From the NCBI RefSeq assembly GCF_001691415.1, contig NZ_LRRR01000006.1, forward strand, positions 1 through 64,000: DNA of 64,000 nt. Reading direction: 5' to 3'. Source of the stretch: Pararhodobacter sp. CCB-MM2 (lineage in GTDB: Bacteria > Pseudomonadota > Alphaproteobacteria > Rhodobacterales > Rhodobacteraceae). Within the stretch, counting starts at the first letter, position 1, and the number at the start of each line of letters is the position of its first letter. The notes beneath the pieces are model-generated. The model worked only from the letters and a program-made list of their open reading frames with translations, searched no databases and had not been told where the DNA came from. Below, in pieces: positions 8,233-16,629 of this stretch. The position numbers and the translations under genes are program-made.

Positions 8233-8677
8233 GGGCGTTCATGTCCTTGGAGACCAGCGCGACCAGCCCAGCCTCCGCGCTGGAAAACCCCTGCGACATC
8301 AGCCAGCCTCGGTGCAGATCGGGTGCGACGCGCTCGACCTCCTCGTGCCAGTCCTTGAGGCTCGACTGTCCGAGCAGAGCCTCCAGAAGGTCGCGCGACC
8401 GGGTCTTCTCTACGATCTCCGTGTCCAGCACGGCCAGGCGCTGCCCCAGCATGTCGCGGTCGAGCTTGCCATCGAGGCAGGTCTGGCATTCTTGAAGGCT
8501 CAGCCCACCCGCCTGAAGTTGCTGCATAAGCCGCAGCCGCAGCCGCTGCCGGTCGACATCGGAATAGACGCGATAGCCGTTCGCCTTCCGCTTACCCTTC
8601 AGCAGCCCGAGCTTCTCGTAATAGAGCAGCGTCGCGCGGGACAGGCCCACGCTATCCGCCAGTTCAGAAATCCGCAC
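8198..8677 (-). CDS. MerR-family transcriptional regulator
   Basis: A 159-residue protein with the N-terminal MerR winged helix (MRISELADSVGLSRATLLYYEKLGLL, then NGYRVYSDVDRQRLRL) and the usual dimerisation helix. The effector part is short, with one cysteine (QTCLDG) and a helical C-terminus that resembles TipAS-like or unknown sensor domains rather than metal-binding CxxC types. No neighbour is obviously its target: upstream lies an 8-bp inverted repeat and the secreted-protein operon on the other strand. Its C-terminal codons overlap the permease relic, so the tail may be altered. Confidence 0.85.
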   Translation of the reverse strand: MRISELADSVGLSRATLLYYEKLGLLKGKRKANGYRVYSDVDRQRLRLRLMQQLQAGGLSLQECQTCLDGKLDRDMLGQRLAVLDTEIVEKTRSRDLLEALLGQSSLKDWHEEVERVAPDLHRGWLMSQGFSSAEAGLVALVSKDMNAHDAYAHRLAAG

Positions 8678-9098
8678 CGCCCGCCGCCTCGTCCGTTCAC
8701 ACCGATTCTCGACCTATTAGACCCTCCTAAGGTGTGAAGTTATAGACAGGTCAAGTTCGTTCAGGGTGAAAACCGGTGTCGTCCGGCATAGCCGACGTCA
8801 GGGTCAAGAAGGCTGGCTTCGGATGCAATTTCTATCCTTGATGGATGAGGAAGACCGCCGCCTCTCCCCTACCTGAAAACTCTCGCTTCCTGACCCCGGA
8901 ACTCGGCGGAGGCAGGCCTATCGGTTGGCACCAAGTTTGCTCCTCCAATTGGAGAGGTGAACCCCGACCGATTTCGAGCGTGAGGCGCCAGCAGATCGAT
9001 GCCAAGGCCACCGTAGAGCGAACCCGGTCTTGGGCAGCAATGACTTGCCATCGCAAGCCCCTTGGGTGACGATCCGCCCATTGATCTATGGAGTTTTC
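8678..9098. promoter_or_regulatory. Intergenic region upstream of merR and the secreted-protein operon
   Basis: 421 nt between divergent genes. TTCACACC (8696-8703) and GGTGTGAA (8731-8738) form a perfect 8-bp inverted repeat with 27 nt between, close to the merR start. CTCCAATTGGAG (8943-8954) is a perfect 12-nt palindrome. Overlapping ORFs in 8830-9128 have no recognisable domain. The repeats are candidate regulator sites; no partner can be named. Confidence 0.4.
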
Positions 9099-9731
9099 AT
9101 GTCTGTCTTTCTCCTCCCGCAAACCCACGCCCTGCGCCGTGGTCTTGTTGCGGTCGCCCTGTGTGTCACCACCTCACCCGCCTTGGCGGGATCGATGAAT
9201 TCCGTCTCAACCCTGCGCCATGATCCCGACCACAATGGCCGCGAGATACGCCAGACCCTCGAAGCTGCGGGTTGGCAGCATGAAGTTGTGGACCGCGACG
9301 GCCTCTATACCGAACTCGCCACGGTGATGGTGCTGGAGATCACAGACAGTGCGACCGCGCTGGACGACCGCTTCGCGCAGGCTCCGCGCCTTGCTGCGAA
9401 TTTCGAACACATGGTGCTGTCAGGCACGGCGCGCATTTACCAACGCGAAGGCGCGTTGCTCTTCGTTTCGATCCAGCTACGGCCAGAGGGGGGCGAGCAA
9501 GTCACCTGCATCCTGGGCAGTCCGCCCGACCCCGAGACCCTGACGCTCATGGCGCAGCATGGCAGGAGCGTCGTTGATGTCCCTACCCCTCGCTTAGTCA
9601 CCCGCGTGACTGAAGAGGATGGCGCCGGCCTGCGCTCAATGCGGTTGTGGTCACGGCTCACGCACGAGCCCGCGCCCACGCCGCTGACAGACCTATTCTA
9701 TATGGAACGCCTGACGCCGGAGGGCCGATAA
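9099..9731 (+). CDS. Secreted protein of unknown function
   Basis: A 210-residue protein starting at MSVFLLPQTHALRRGLVAVALC with an ATGGAG ribosome site; the frame is open further upstream but without a better start. A signal peptide ends near SPALAG. The mature part has a central stretch FEHMVLSGTARIYQREGALLFVSIQLRPEGGEQVTCILG with one cysteine and no motif I recognise. Its stop overlaps the start of the next gene (TAATG), so the three secreted proteins to 10,831 are probably one operon. Confidence 0.6.
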   Translation: MSVFLLPQTHALRRGLVAVALCVTTSPALAGSMNSVSTLRHDPDHNGREIRQTLEAAGWQHEVVDRDGLYTELATVMVLEITDSATALDDRFAQAPRLAANFEHMVLSGTARIYQREGALLFVSIQLRPEGGEQVTCILGSPPDPETLTLMAQHGRSVVDVPTPRLVTRVTEEDGAGLRSMRLWSRLTHEPAPTPLTDLFYMERLTPEGR

Positions 9732-10171
9732 TGCGCGTAGCCGTCCTCGCGGCAGCGATCCTCGGCGTGTTCAGCCATGCCGCAGGCGCGCAGCCTTTTA
9801 CCAACCCACAGGAAGCTGTCGACCGGATGATGGCGGCGACCGAAGCTCAGGATGCCGCGGCCATGGCCGGCCTCTATTCTGAGGGCGCGCTGCTGTTGAT
9901 CCCCGGTCAGCCCGTGGTCGAAGGGCGCGACCAGATCGAGGCCCAATGGCGCACAGCCTTTGCTGACGGGTTTCAGGAACTGCGCATCGCCACACGCGAA
10001 AACCGACGCCGAAGCGAGGGCGCCGCAAGCGTCTATCAATGGGCCGCACGCGTGCAGCAGGGCGACCGCCTTACTGTCCTGCGCGCCCGCACGCTCTTGT
10101 TTCTGGAGCAAGTCGATGACGGTTGGCTGATCGCGGCCGAGATGTGGCAACCCGCGCCAGACGCCCCCTGA
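9731..10171 (+). CDS. Secreted NTF2/SnoaL-like (DUF4440-type) protein
   Basis: 146 residues from the ATG that overlaps the previous stop. A signal peptide (MRVAVLAAAILGVFSHAAGAQ) precedes a cystatin/NTF2-like fold: PQEAVDRMMAATEAQDAAAM, LYSEGALLLIPGQPVVEGRDQI, and the closing DDGWLIAAEMWQP strand. This is the SnoaL/DUF4440 arrangement of short alpha-beta proteins that bind or act on small ligands. The actual ligand is unknown. It lies in the middle of the secreted-protein operon. Confidence 0.7.
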   Translation: MRVAVLAAAILGVFSHAAGAQPFTNPQEAVDRMMAATEAQDAAAMAGLYSEGALLLIPGQPVVEGRDQIEAQWRTAFADGFQELRIATRENRRRSEGAASVYQWAARVQQGDRLTVLRARTLLFLEQVDDGWLIAAEMWQPAPDAP

Positions 10172-10195
10172 ACATTTGTCAAAAGCGAGTCTTAC

Positions 10196-10831
10196 ATGAT
10201 TTTCCGTTCCCCTGCCGTGTCGGCAATCGCCCTCTCAATATTCCTGTGTGGTTCCTTCAACCCTGCCCTTGCGCAGATCACCCTCACACCTGCACCTGAA
10301 GTTTCGGCCCTCATGGCGGCGTGCACGCCGACCGATGCACAAGCCGACGCCGTCATCTCCGGGCTGCGCGAACGTGGCTGGAGTGAGCCGGAGGCGAGCG
10401 ACCAACGCGCCGCGCTGACATCGCTCACCGGAGCCCATCTGTGGTCATTCTTGCCGGGACGCAGCGCCGAGGAACAGAACGATGCGCTCGCCGGGCTCAC
10501 GGAAAGGGTCGCCGGCGCGCTGCCGGCGAATGGCACGCTCCTAACGCTGGGCGAGGAGAAGGCGCTGATCCTGTGGAACGGCGAGGGTCTGTCTTGCCTC
10601 TGGGCCGGGCCTGAGACGCGCACCATCGACACGCTGGCCGTGCAATTGGGCGGCCCGCTTCCCGAAAGCACAGGCACCACGACGCGAGCAATCAATCAGC
10701 GGGTTGAGGCCGGTGGGCGGATGTGGCGGCGGCAGATGGCTGTCGGGCGCACCCCTGCTGCGGTGTTGCCGCCCGCGCTTGCCGGTGCCGCGATCACCGA
10801 CGCGGCACGGCTGGATCGATGGCCGGATTGA
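10196..10831 (+). CDS. Secreted protein of unknown function
   Basis: A 211-residue protein with a signal peptide (AIALSIFLCGSFNPALAQ) and two mature cysteines (MAACTPT and GLSCLWAG) that could form a disulfide. The body contains GTLLTLGEEKALILWNGEGL. No domain is recognised. It follows the NTF2-like gene by 24 nt. The C-terminus (ALAGAAITDAARLDRWPD) is not membrane-like. Confidence 0.6.
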   Translation: MIFRSPAVSAIALSIFLCGSFNPALAQITLTPAPEVSALMAACTPTDAQADAVISGLRERGWSEPEASDQRAALTSLTGAHLWSFLPGRSAEEQNDALAGLTERVAGALPANGTLLTLGEEKALILWNGEGLSCLWAGPETRTIDTLAVQLGGPLPESTGTTTRAINQRVEAGGRMWRRQMAVGRTPAAVLPPALAGAAITDAARLDRWPD

Positions 10832-11239
10832 TGACACAATACGTATCGTCACCTTCCCATTACGCCTCGCCCCTCACCCGGTCGAGGCCCAGCGGGATGC
10901 GGTCGCCAACCGGGATCATCCGATCATGGGTGACGTAATCGATCGCGCCGAATGCCCCTCACGTGTTTCCCAACGCAACGAGGCGCCGGCGAGATCGCGC
11001 TAAGACAGCCGACGGACCGACGATACGGACGCACACCGCATTGGCGGCCGGCGTATGGCGCTCGGCAATTGCGTTCGACATCACTACTGCCCGGGACGAC
11101 GGCACAAACCAAGAGACTGAGTGGATCTCGAAGTATGCCCTCCGATCAAGGGGATACCGAACCCTGATCCGGCGTGTTTCCGTGCAAGATTTTTCGCACC
11201 CAGTTCCTGACCTCAACTGCCAGAGGTCGCGAAAAAACA
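10832..11239. other. Intergenic stretch, no supported gene
   Basis: 408 nt between the secreted-protein operon and the small ORF beside the integrase. Short overlapping ORFs on both strands (10704-11003, 10963-11331, 10959-11240) lack domains and ribosome sites. Codon composition looks random. GC falls towards 11,200, consistent with the flank of a mobile element. Confidence 0.4.
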
Positions 11240-11455
11240 ATGGTTTGCAATGGCGCTACAAGCTCTGCTCAGACCGAGCAGGCCCGGATCGAAAACGCTC
11301 TCCTCTACGTCGTTCAAATGATCGATCTTGAAGGTGGCGAGGTCTATCTTCCGATCTTTCAATGCCTGGAAACGGAGCTCGCCAAGCTTACAGCTAAGGA
11401 GACGGCAATCGAGCGGGCGCGACGGATGGCTCGGGCAGCGAGGCAGGCCGCATGA
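11240..11455 (+). CDS. Small hypothetical protein beside the integrase
   Basis: A 71-residue ORF beginning MVCNGATSSAQTEQARIENA with a mostly helical, charged sequence (LEGGEVYLPIFQCLETELAKLTAKETAIERARRMARAARQ). The last 62 nt overlap the 3' end of the convergent integrase gene. A longer frame to 11,174 exists. The residue pattern looks like a genuine small helical protein, as often carried near integrases, but no family is recognised. Confidence 0.45.
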   Translation: MVCNGATSSAQTEQARIENALLYVVQMIDLEGGEVYLPIFQCLETELAKLTAKETAIERARRMARAARQAA

Positions 11456-12827
11456 TCATGATCTTCTGGTGCAGCTCCAGCCGCTGCTCCAGCGTCTGAT
11501 CACCGTAGTATTGCCGACCTCTAATACGTCCGACGTCATGGCCCATCAGTGCTCCGCGGGTGTCCATCTCGACGCCGACTGCATCGAGTCTATCTTCAAA
11601 AGAGTGCCGGACACCTCCTGCTGTCACATGAACTGGCTTTCGCTTCCCACCTGGCAGTCGCTTGTACGAAGCCGGTTCAGACGGCAACAGCCCAGCAGCG
11701 CGCATTGACTTAGATGCGGCGTTCGAAAAGTTCCTATTGTTTCTATATCGGGGGAACCCAGCGGGGTGCCGCTTCATCGCTTCAAGGGCAACGCCTACCA
11801 GCGGAACACGGCGCTCCGACGACGATGTCTTGATCTGCCTTGCCCCCTCCCCATTTTCATCCCCCTCCTCTTCTTGAATGAGGATGTGTGGAATTGCGTG
11901 ATCAAGGACAATCGCATCCTCCGGCAAATTGAAGATCTCGGACTCGCGGCAGCCGGTTTCCAGACACACTAACATGATGTCTCGCAGTTCGTCATTGATG
12001 CTCCGCCAGTTCGACAACACCACCCATTTCAGCAGATACGGCATAGGAACTGGCGGCTTACGCGATTTCTTCTGCCGGATCACCTTGTTGCATCGTATCC
12101 CGTGTGTTGGGTTTGGCGGATCCCTTCGATCGAGGGATGTGTGGTGATCCCGTATCATCCGCTGTAAATACTGGAGTTCCTTGTTCGCCGTAGATGAGTC
12201 CATCTCTCCTGCTTTGACGCGCGTATTTAGGCCATCCCGCAAAGCTCGAATGTGATCGGGCCGAATGTCGTCGACCGGGATATCCTGGACGCCGATTGCA
12301 TCGATGAGCTTGTTTGCGACCCGCCTCCATTTCTGCTTCCAGTCATGTAGTTGCTGCTTATTCTTGTTGTCGACTTCGTAGGAGTTGAGCTCGTCCATCT
12401 CTTCGGCAAGCTCCAACAGTGTCCGGCGCGGCGCCGCGATGCCGCCAAGCAGCGCTTTGGATGCGATCGATCCGGGCGCATCGCCAGCGGATTGCAACCC
12501 CTCCACCCGCGCAATTATGTCTCTGGGGTCACCCTCAGCGAGCTCTGCAGCGGTTTGGTACTTGACACCTCGCGACGCCGTAAGTTCCGCCGCGACCAGA
12601 TACCGAGACTTCGTCGATGGACCCTCCGCACCCGCGAGGGCTGCGTTCCACTCGGCGAGTTTCCTGCGCTTCCACGCAATGCGGAACTCGATCGCCTCGT
12701 CTGGATCCGAAGTACCGGTGGCTTGCCAAATCTCAGGCTTGCCGACGATGCCACGGAACTGGACAGGAACCTGAAAGCGCGCGGTAAACAGGCCTTTCTT
12801 ACCGCGCCGGAAGACCCCATTCGACAT
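11394..12827 (-). CDS. int: Tyrosine recombinase / integrase of a genomic island
   Basis: A 477-residue integrase, from an ATG with GAGG seven bases upstream (an extended frame to 12,878 is less likely). The N-terminal part (MSNGVFRRGKKGLFTARFQV) is the arm-binding domain seen in alphaproteobacterial island integrases, followed by a core-binding domain near 140-260. The catalytic domain shows ETGCRESEI (R294), GGVRHSFEDR (R407), GALMGHD (H430) and RQYYGD (Y440 or Y441). The histidine usually three residues before the second arginine is glycine, a tolerated change in this family. The gene points away from a 20-nt tRNA-Phe fragment 165 nt upstream, the probable attachment site. Confidence 0.9.
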   Translation of the reverse strand: MSNGVFRRGKKGLFTARFQVPVQFRGIVGKPEIWQATGTSDPDEAIEFRIAWKRRKLAEWNAALAGAEGPSTKSRYLVAAELTASRGVKYQTAAELAEGDPRDIIARVEGLQSAGDAPGSIASKALLGGIAAPRRTLLELAEEMDELNSYEVDNKNKQQLHDWKQKWRRVANKLIDAIGVQDIPVDDIRPDHIRALRDGLNTRVKAGEMDSSTANKELQYLQRMIRDHHTSLDRRDPPNPTHGIRCNKVIRQKKSRKPPVPMPYLLKWVVLSNWRSINDELRDIMLVCLETGCRESEIFNLPEDAIVLDHAIPHILIQEEEGDENGEGARQIKTSSSERRVPLVGVALEAMKRHPAGFPRYRNNRNFSNAASKSMRAAGLLPSEPASYKRLPGGKRKPVHVTAGGVRHSFEDRLDAVGVEMDTRGALMGHDVGRIRGRQYYGDQTLEQRLELHQKIMIMRPASLPEPSVAPARLPSP

Positions 12828-12901
12828 GATGACCTCAACCATCTGAAACCCAGCCACGAGATACATCACAGGCTTCAAACCTCAAGGTGTTGCACCAAGA
12901 T

Positions 12902-12922
12902 TTGCTACAGAAATTGCTACAG
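12902..12922. repeat. 9-bp direct repeats upstream of the integrase gene
   Basis: TTGCTACAG occurs at 12902-12910 and again at 12914-12922, a spacing of 12 nt, about one helical turn. The pair lies between the integrase start and the tRNA-Phe fragment. It could be arm-type integrase or excisionase sites, or an operator for the integrase gene. Confidence 0.5.
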
Positions 12923-12991
12923 TATGAATGATTGCCTCAAGAATTTTTATCAATAAAATAAAGACTTACAGGTCGAAACTCCGCCTGATAT

Positions 12992-13011
12992 GATTCCGCC
13001 CCCGGGCACCA
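12992..13011 (+). repeat. tRNA-Phe 3'-end fragment, probable attachment site (att)
   Basis: The 20 bases GATTCCGCCCCCGGGCACCA equal the end of a typical alphaproteobacterial tRNA-Phe: half of the T loop (GATT), the 3' T-stem strand CCGCC, the 3' acceptor strand CCCGGGC and ACCA. No 5' part of a tRNA is present. For an element integrated in the 3' end of a plus-strand tRNA gene, such a fragment marks the distal end, so the element would extend to the left and the intact tRNA would lie left of the window. The tRNA match is from memory of the family sequence. Confidence 0.7.
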
Positions 13012-13421
13012 TTATTTCCCTCAGAAAAAATGAAGATCGACAGCTAGATACGATTCTGGCCCGTCGCCAATTTCTACGCCGAGCTAGACGTGGGCTGCGT
13101 TTCGCGTGCGGAGACCCAAGCAGGGTCCATCAACCTGAACGCACCAATCCACGAAACACCGCCGGAAGAAAATCCCAACCGCAGTTTGCAGCTGCGGTTG
13201 GAAGAGGGAGGCCACAATGGCGCCTTTAATGGATCCCTCATCGGCTGCGCATTTCGCTCGGGATGCCGCAGCAAAGAAGGACGCATCATCTCCCAGCGTC
13301 TGACGGCTTGCTGAAGCACTGTGTCGCTGGCCTTTCTCGGTGACGTCAGTCGAGCAAGATCCTCGCTCCTTCGCCAGAAACTGGGGTTCGACCGAAAATT
13401 CAGGGCGGCTGTGATGATGAG
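13012..13421. other. Intergenic region right of the att fragment, with one hairpin
   Basis: No supported gene. CCAACCGCAG (13175-13184) and CTGCGGTTGG (13192-13201) form a perfect 10-bp stem with a 7-nt loop, over 200 nt beyond the tctA stop on the minus strand. It lacks a U-tract. Overlapping ORFs such as 13074-13319 on the minus strand show no domain. Confidence 0.45.
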
Positions 13422-14999
13422 TCAGCGTGGTGATTTGCGCCGCAACGACGCCACGATAACCCAGACCCCGAGCAACAGAAACATCGCCGAGACCGGACGG
13501 TTCACCAGGAACCAAACGTCCCCGCCCGTCGCCGCGAAGGCCTGACGGATTGCCCTCTCCAGCGGCGAGGCAAGGATGAACGCGATGATGAAGGGCAAAG
13601 GTGAGATACCCAGCCGACGCATCAGATAGCCCAGCACTCCGAAGATCAGCGTCACCACCAAGGTCATCATTTCGGGCGCCTGCACATAAAGCGATGTCAG
13701 CGTGACCAGAACCACCGAGGGGAGCAACAGGCTGCGCGGGATACGCGCCATGATCCCGCTCGCGCGCATCACCGCACCACCCAGCGTCCAGTTCAACAGA
13801 TTGGCGACCAGCATCATGGTGAACAGGCCGAAGGCCACCACCATCTCGGGATTGCTGCCGGTCGTCGGGACGCGGAAGACCCAAGGCCCGGGATTGAAGC
13901 CGCCGATACTGTCCGCCGCGAGGATCAGGAAGACCGCCGCTGCATTGCCCGGAATACCCAGCGAGAGGACCGGGATCAGATTGGCGCCTGATACCGCGCT
14001 GTTCGCGGCCTCGGTTGCAGCAACGCCCTCGATCGCGCCCTCGCCGAAGGCCGGACTGCCGCCGCGACGGGCGTGCCGCGCGCGGCCCAGCGTGTAGCCC
14101 AGCGTCGCCGCCAACGTCGAGCCGATGCCCGGAAGCGCACCGATCACCGTCCCGATCACCGCCGAGCGGCAGACATAGGGCAGGATGCGGCCGAAATCCG
14201 CGCGGGTCAGCGCTTGGGGCCCTCGAGGGCGGGTGTCCGGACGGCTTCCGGAACGTGCGTCGCGCAGCCCGTCCTCCAGGCTCTTGAACACCTCGCCCAG
14301 TACTAAAACCCCCAGCACCACCGTGACGACCGAGAAGCCCTCGGCCAGGGACGGCATTCCCAAGGTCAGGCGCGGGTAGAAATCCTGTCCGGTGCCAATC
14401 GCCGCGATCAGAAGACCGAGCCCCATCGAGATCAGCCCCTTGCCGATCGAGCCCCCCATCACCGCCGCGATGAATGTCAGGGACAAGATCAGCAGTGCCG
14501 CCTTCTCGGGCAGGTCGAGAAAGCGCTCCACCATCACCGCAAGAAAGGGCGCGCAGAGGATCAGCACCAGATCCGAGAAGCTGTCACCCATCACCGAAGA
14601 CGCATGGGCGACCCGCAGCGCCTTTCCCGCCTGCCCGTTGCGTGCCAAGGGCCAGCCGTCCAGCGTGGTCATATAGGCATCGGGCGTTCCGGGCGTGTTG
14701 AACAGGATCGCCGGGACCGCGCCGCCCAAGGTCGCGCCCTTCATCACCCCGACCAGAAAACCCATCACCGGCAACAGTGCCTCCGGGCGGAAGCCGAAGA
14801 TCGAGATCAGGATCGGCAGAGAGATCGCCATGGCCATCGGCCCGCCAAGGCCCGGCGTCGCGCCGACGATGATGCCGGCCACGACACCAAGAAGCACCAT
14901 GACCAAGGCGACCGGGATGGGCAGACCAAAGAGGCTGAACAGCGCCGGGCCGTGGAAGACCGCGAGGACCCCCAGCCAGACATGGTCAAGGATGCTCAT
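13422..14999 (-). CDS. tctA: TctA-family large permease of a tripartite tricarboxylate transporter
   Basis: 525 residues with about 12 transmembrane helices. TctA hallmarks are visible: VAGIIVGATPGLGGPMAMAISLPI near the N-terminus, FLVGVMKGATLGGAVPAILFNTPGTP, its internal repeat GTVIGALPGIGSTLAA, and SGANLIPVLSLGIPGNAAA. Such systems import carboxylates using a soluble TctC receptor and an ion gradient. The ATG at 14999 overlaps the tctB stop (TGATG). The substrate is unknown; pairing with a sulfatase operon across the shared MarR operator suggests an organic acid released from or related to the sulfate ester. Confidence 0.93.
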   Translation of the reverse strand: MSILDHVWLGVLAVFHGPALFSLFGLPIPVALVMVLLGVVAGIIVGATPGLGGPMAMAISLPILISIFGFRPEALLPVMGFLVGVMKGATLGGAVPAILFNTPGTPDAYMTTLDGWPLARNGQAGKALRVAHASSVMGDSFSDLVLILCAPFLAVMVERFLDLPEKAALLILSLTFIAAVMGGSIGKGLISMGLGLLIAAIGTGQDFYPRLTLGMPSLAEGFSVVTVVLGVLVLGEVFKSLEDGLRDARSGSRPDTRPRGPQALTRADFGRILPYVCRSAVIGTVIGALPGIGSTLAATLGYTLGRARHARRGGSPAFGEGAIEGVAATEAANSAVSGANLIPVLSLGIPGNAAAVFLILAADSIGGFNPGPWVFRVPTTGSNPEMVVAFGLFTMMLVANLLNWTLGGAVMRASGIMARIPRSLLLPSVVLVTLTSLYVQAPEMMTLVVTLIFGVLGYLMRRLGISPLPFIIAFILASPLERAIRQAFAATGGDVWFLVNRPVSAMFLLLGVWVIVASLRRKSPR

Positions 15000-15541
15000 C
15001 AAAAGTCTCCGTTCGGTGGCAGCAGCAGGTCATCGAAAGGCAGGTCATAGATGGCGATCAGACCCAGCACGACCAATGCCGCGACCAGCGTTCCGCGCCA
15101 GCTGAAGCGCCGCTCAGCCAAGGCGACAAGCCCGGCGACAAGCACGAAGCCACCCAGTCCGAAGCCCAGATATTTCCAAGGCGCGCTGGCCCGCAACGGC
15201 CGGTAATCGAGCCCGGCCAGCACCGTAAGCATTGGCCCGGTCCAGCGCATCAACACAAAGCTCAGGGCGATGATCAGGACGGTCAGCCCCAGGAACACGA
15301 GGCTCTCGCGCGGCAGACCCGGTGTCGCCTCTCGCTGGCGCTCGAACACCAAGACCACCGCGCCCAGAAGCAAGATCACAGCGGCCACGGCGGGGGCCAT
15401 CGCATCGCCAATGCTCGCCCGGCGCCGCACCAGCTGGATCACGCTACTGTCGACATCGGCGGGGATCCAAATCAGCAATGTGGCGAGGGCGAAGGCAGCG
15501 CAGGCAGCCGCCAGAAGAAGGGTGCGATGGCTCCCGGTCAT
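14999..15541 (-). CDS. tctB: TctB-family small permease
   Basis: A 180-residue protein with four to five transmembrane helices (LLLAAACAAFALATLLIWIP, APAVAAVILLLGAVVLVF, ESLVFLGLTVLIIALSFVLM, LGFGLGGFVLVAGLVALAE, LVAALVVLGLIAIY). Length and topology fit TctB. It lies between tctC and tctA in the usual C-B-A order, with a 9-nt gap to tctC and an overlap with tctA. Confidence 0.88.
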   Translation of the reverse strand: MTGSHRTLLLAAACAAFALATLLIWIPADVDSSVIQLVRRRASIGDAMAPAVAAVILLLGAVVLVFERQREATPGLPRESLVFLGLTVLIIALSFVLMRWTGPMLTVLAGLDYRPLRASAPWKYLGFGLGGFVLVAGLVALAERRFSWRGTLVAALVVLGLIAIYDLPFDDLLLPPNGDF

Positions 15542-15550
15542 GATGCGGCC

Positions 15551-16513
15551 TCAGTTCGACGCCGCGTCCATCAGCGCGCCAGCATCGTCATACTGCCGCG
15601 TGAGGAAGTCCGTCAGGGCGGCCCCGGACAGAGTGGAGGCTTCGCCGAAGGCGCGCTGGATCGCCTCACCCGCCGGGTTCGAAGGGTCGCTGGCGATGGC
15701 ACTGATCGCCTCGGCCAAGGCGGTCCGGGCCTCTTCCGGCAGACCCGCCGGGGCGATGAAGACGAAATAGCCATCCGAATCGAAGGGCAGACCAAATTCC
15801 GAAAGCAGCGGCGCATCGGGCGTCTGGGTAAGCGGCGCACTCAACGCCGAGGCCAGATTGACGAGATCGCCGGACGCAACGCCTCTGGATTGTGCCCCCG
15901 CGACAAAGCCGACATCGATATCACCTGCGGTAATGCCGTTCATGACCGCCGCCCCGCCGTTGAGTTCGACGATGTTGAAAGCCACGTCATTTGCCTCGCC
16001 CAGCAGATACGCCTGATCCGCCAACTTCGCCGACATGACGCCAAAGCGGATGACTTGCCCGCCGCGCGCCGCGTCGAGCAAATCGGGGAAGCTTGCCCAA
16101 CCAGACCCGGCACTGGCGACAAGGCCCATCTGGAAGCTTGCGGTGGTCGCAATGGGGGTGAAATCCGCTGGGGTCCAAGGGGCCTCGGACGCGCGTGACG
16201 AATAGCCGAGGCTGTCCGTCACCGTCATGCCGATGACCGTTCCGTCCGCCGGGTCATCCCGGATATCGGCCAACAGCGAGAGCCCACCGCGCCCCGCAGC
16301 CTGCTCGGGGATGATCGTCCATCCATAGCGGCTTTCCAGTTCAGCGGCGATGAGCCGCGCCTGCGTGTCCGCGCCACCGCCTGCCGCGAAGGCGATCTTC
16401 AGCGTGATCGGGCCGGATGGCATCCAACCCTGTGCCTGCGCCCCCTCGGAACCGAACGTCGTCGATGCGGCCACCAAGAGGGCCGCGATAGCGCCCTTGT
16501 AGAAACTCTGCAT
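15551..16513 (-). CDS. tctC: TctC-family periplasmic solute-binding protein
   Basis: 320 residues from the ATG at 16513, preceded by GGGAGG; the upstream frame (to 16543) is rejected because it has no such site. A signal peptide ends near GAQAQ. Typical Bug/TctC features follow: WMPSGPITLKIAFAAGGGADTQARL, WTIIPEQAAGRGGLSLLADI and the DVGFVAGAQ segment. Many Bug proteins bind carboxylates. It is the first gene of the operon, divergent from marR, with the 36-nt palindrome upstream. Confidence 0.9.
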   Translation of the reverse strand: MQSFYKGAIAALLVAASTTFGSEGAQAQGWMPSGPITLKIAFAAGGGADTQARLIAAELESRYGWTIIPEQAAGRGGLSLLADIRDDPADGTVIGMTVTDSLGYSSRASEAPWTPADFTPIATTASFQMGLVASAGSGWASFPDLLDAARGGQVIRFGVMSAKLADQAYLLGEANDVAFNIVELNGGAAVMNGITAGDIDVGFVAGAQSRGVASGDLVNLASALSAPLTQTPDAPLLSEFGLPFDSDGYFVFIAPAGLPEEARTALAEAISAIASDPSNPAGEAIQRAFGEASTLSGAALTDFLTRQYDDAGALMDAASN

Positions 16514-16554
16514 GTCGTCCTCCCAACGATGATGCGCAATCATGTGGAGGAGAT

Positions 16555-16590
16555 AGATGTAAAGTCAACTTTAAAGTTGACTTTACATCT
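16555..16590. promoter_or_regulatory. Perfect 36-nt palindrome between tctC and marR (operator)
   Basis: Half-site AGATGTAAAGTCAACTTT (16555-16572) is followed immediately by its exact reverse complement (16573-16590). It stands 41 nt from the tctC start and 39 nt from the marR start. The size, AT-richness and divergent placement fit a MarR-type operator, perhaps two adjacent dimer sites. Binding by the neighbouring MarR protein is inferred. Confidence 0.85.
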
Positions 16591-16629
16591 TCTTAGTCTC
16601 AAGATCATGACAAATAACAAGGTTTTCCG

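Noticed and set aside
12992-13011. A complete tRNA-Phe gene
   Set aside because: Only the last 20 bases of the tRNA are present; D arm, anticodon arm and 5' acceptor strand are missing, so it is reported as an att fragment.
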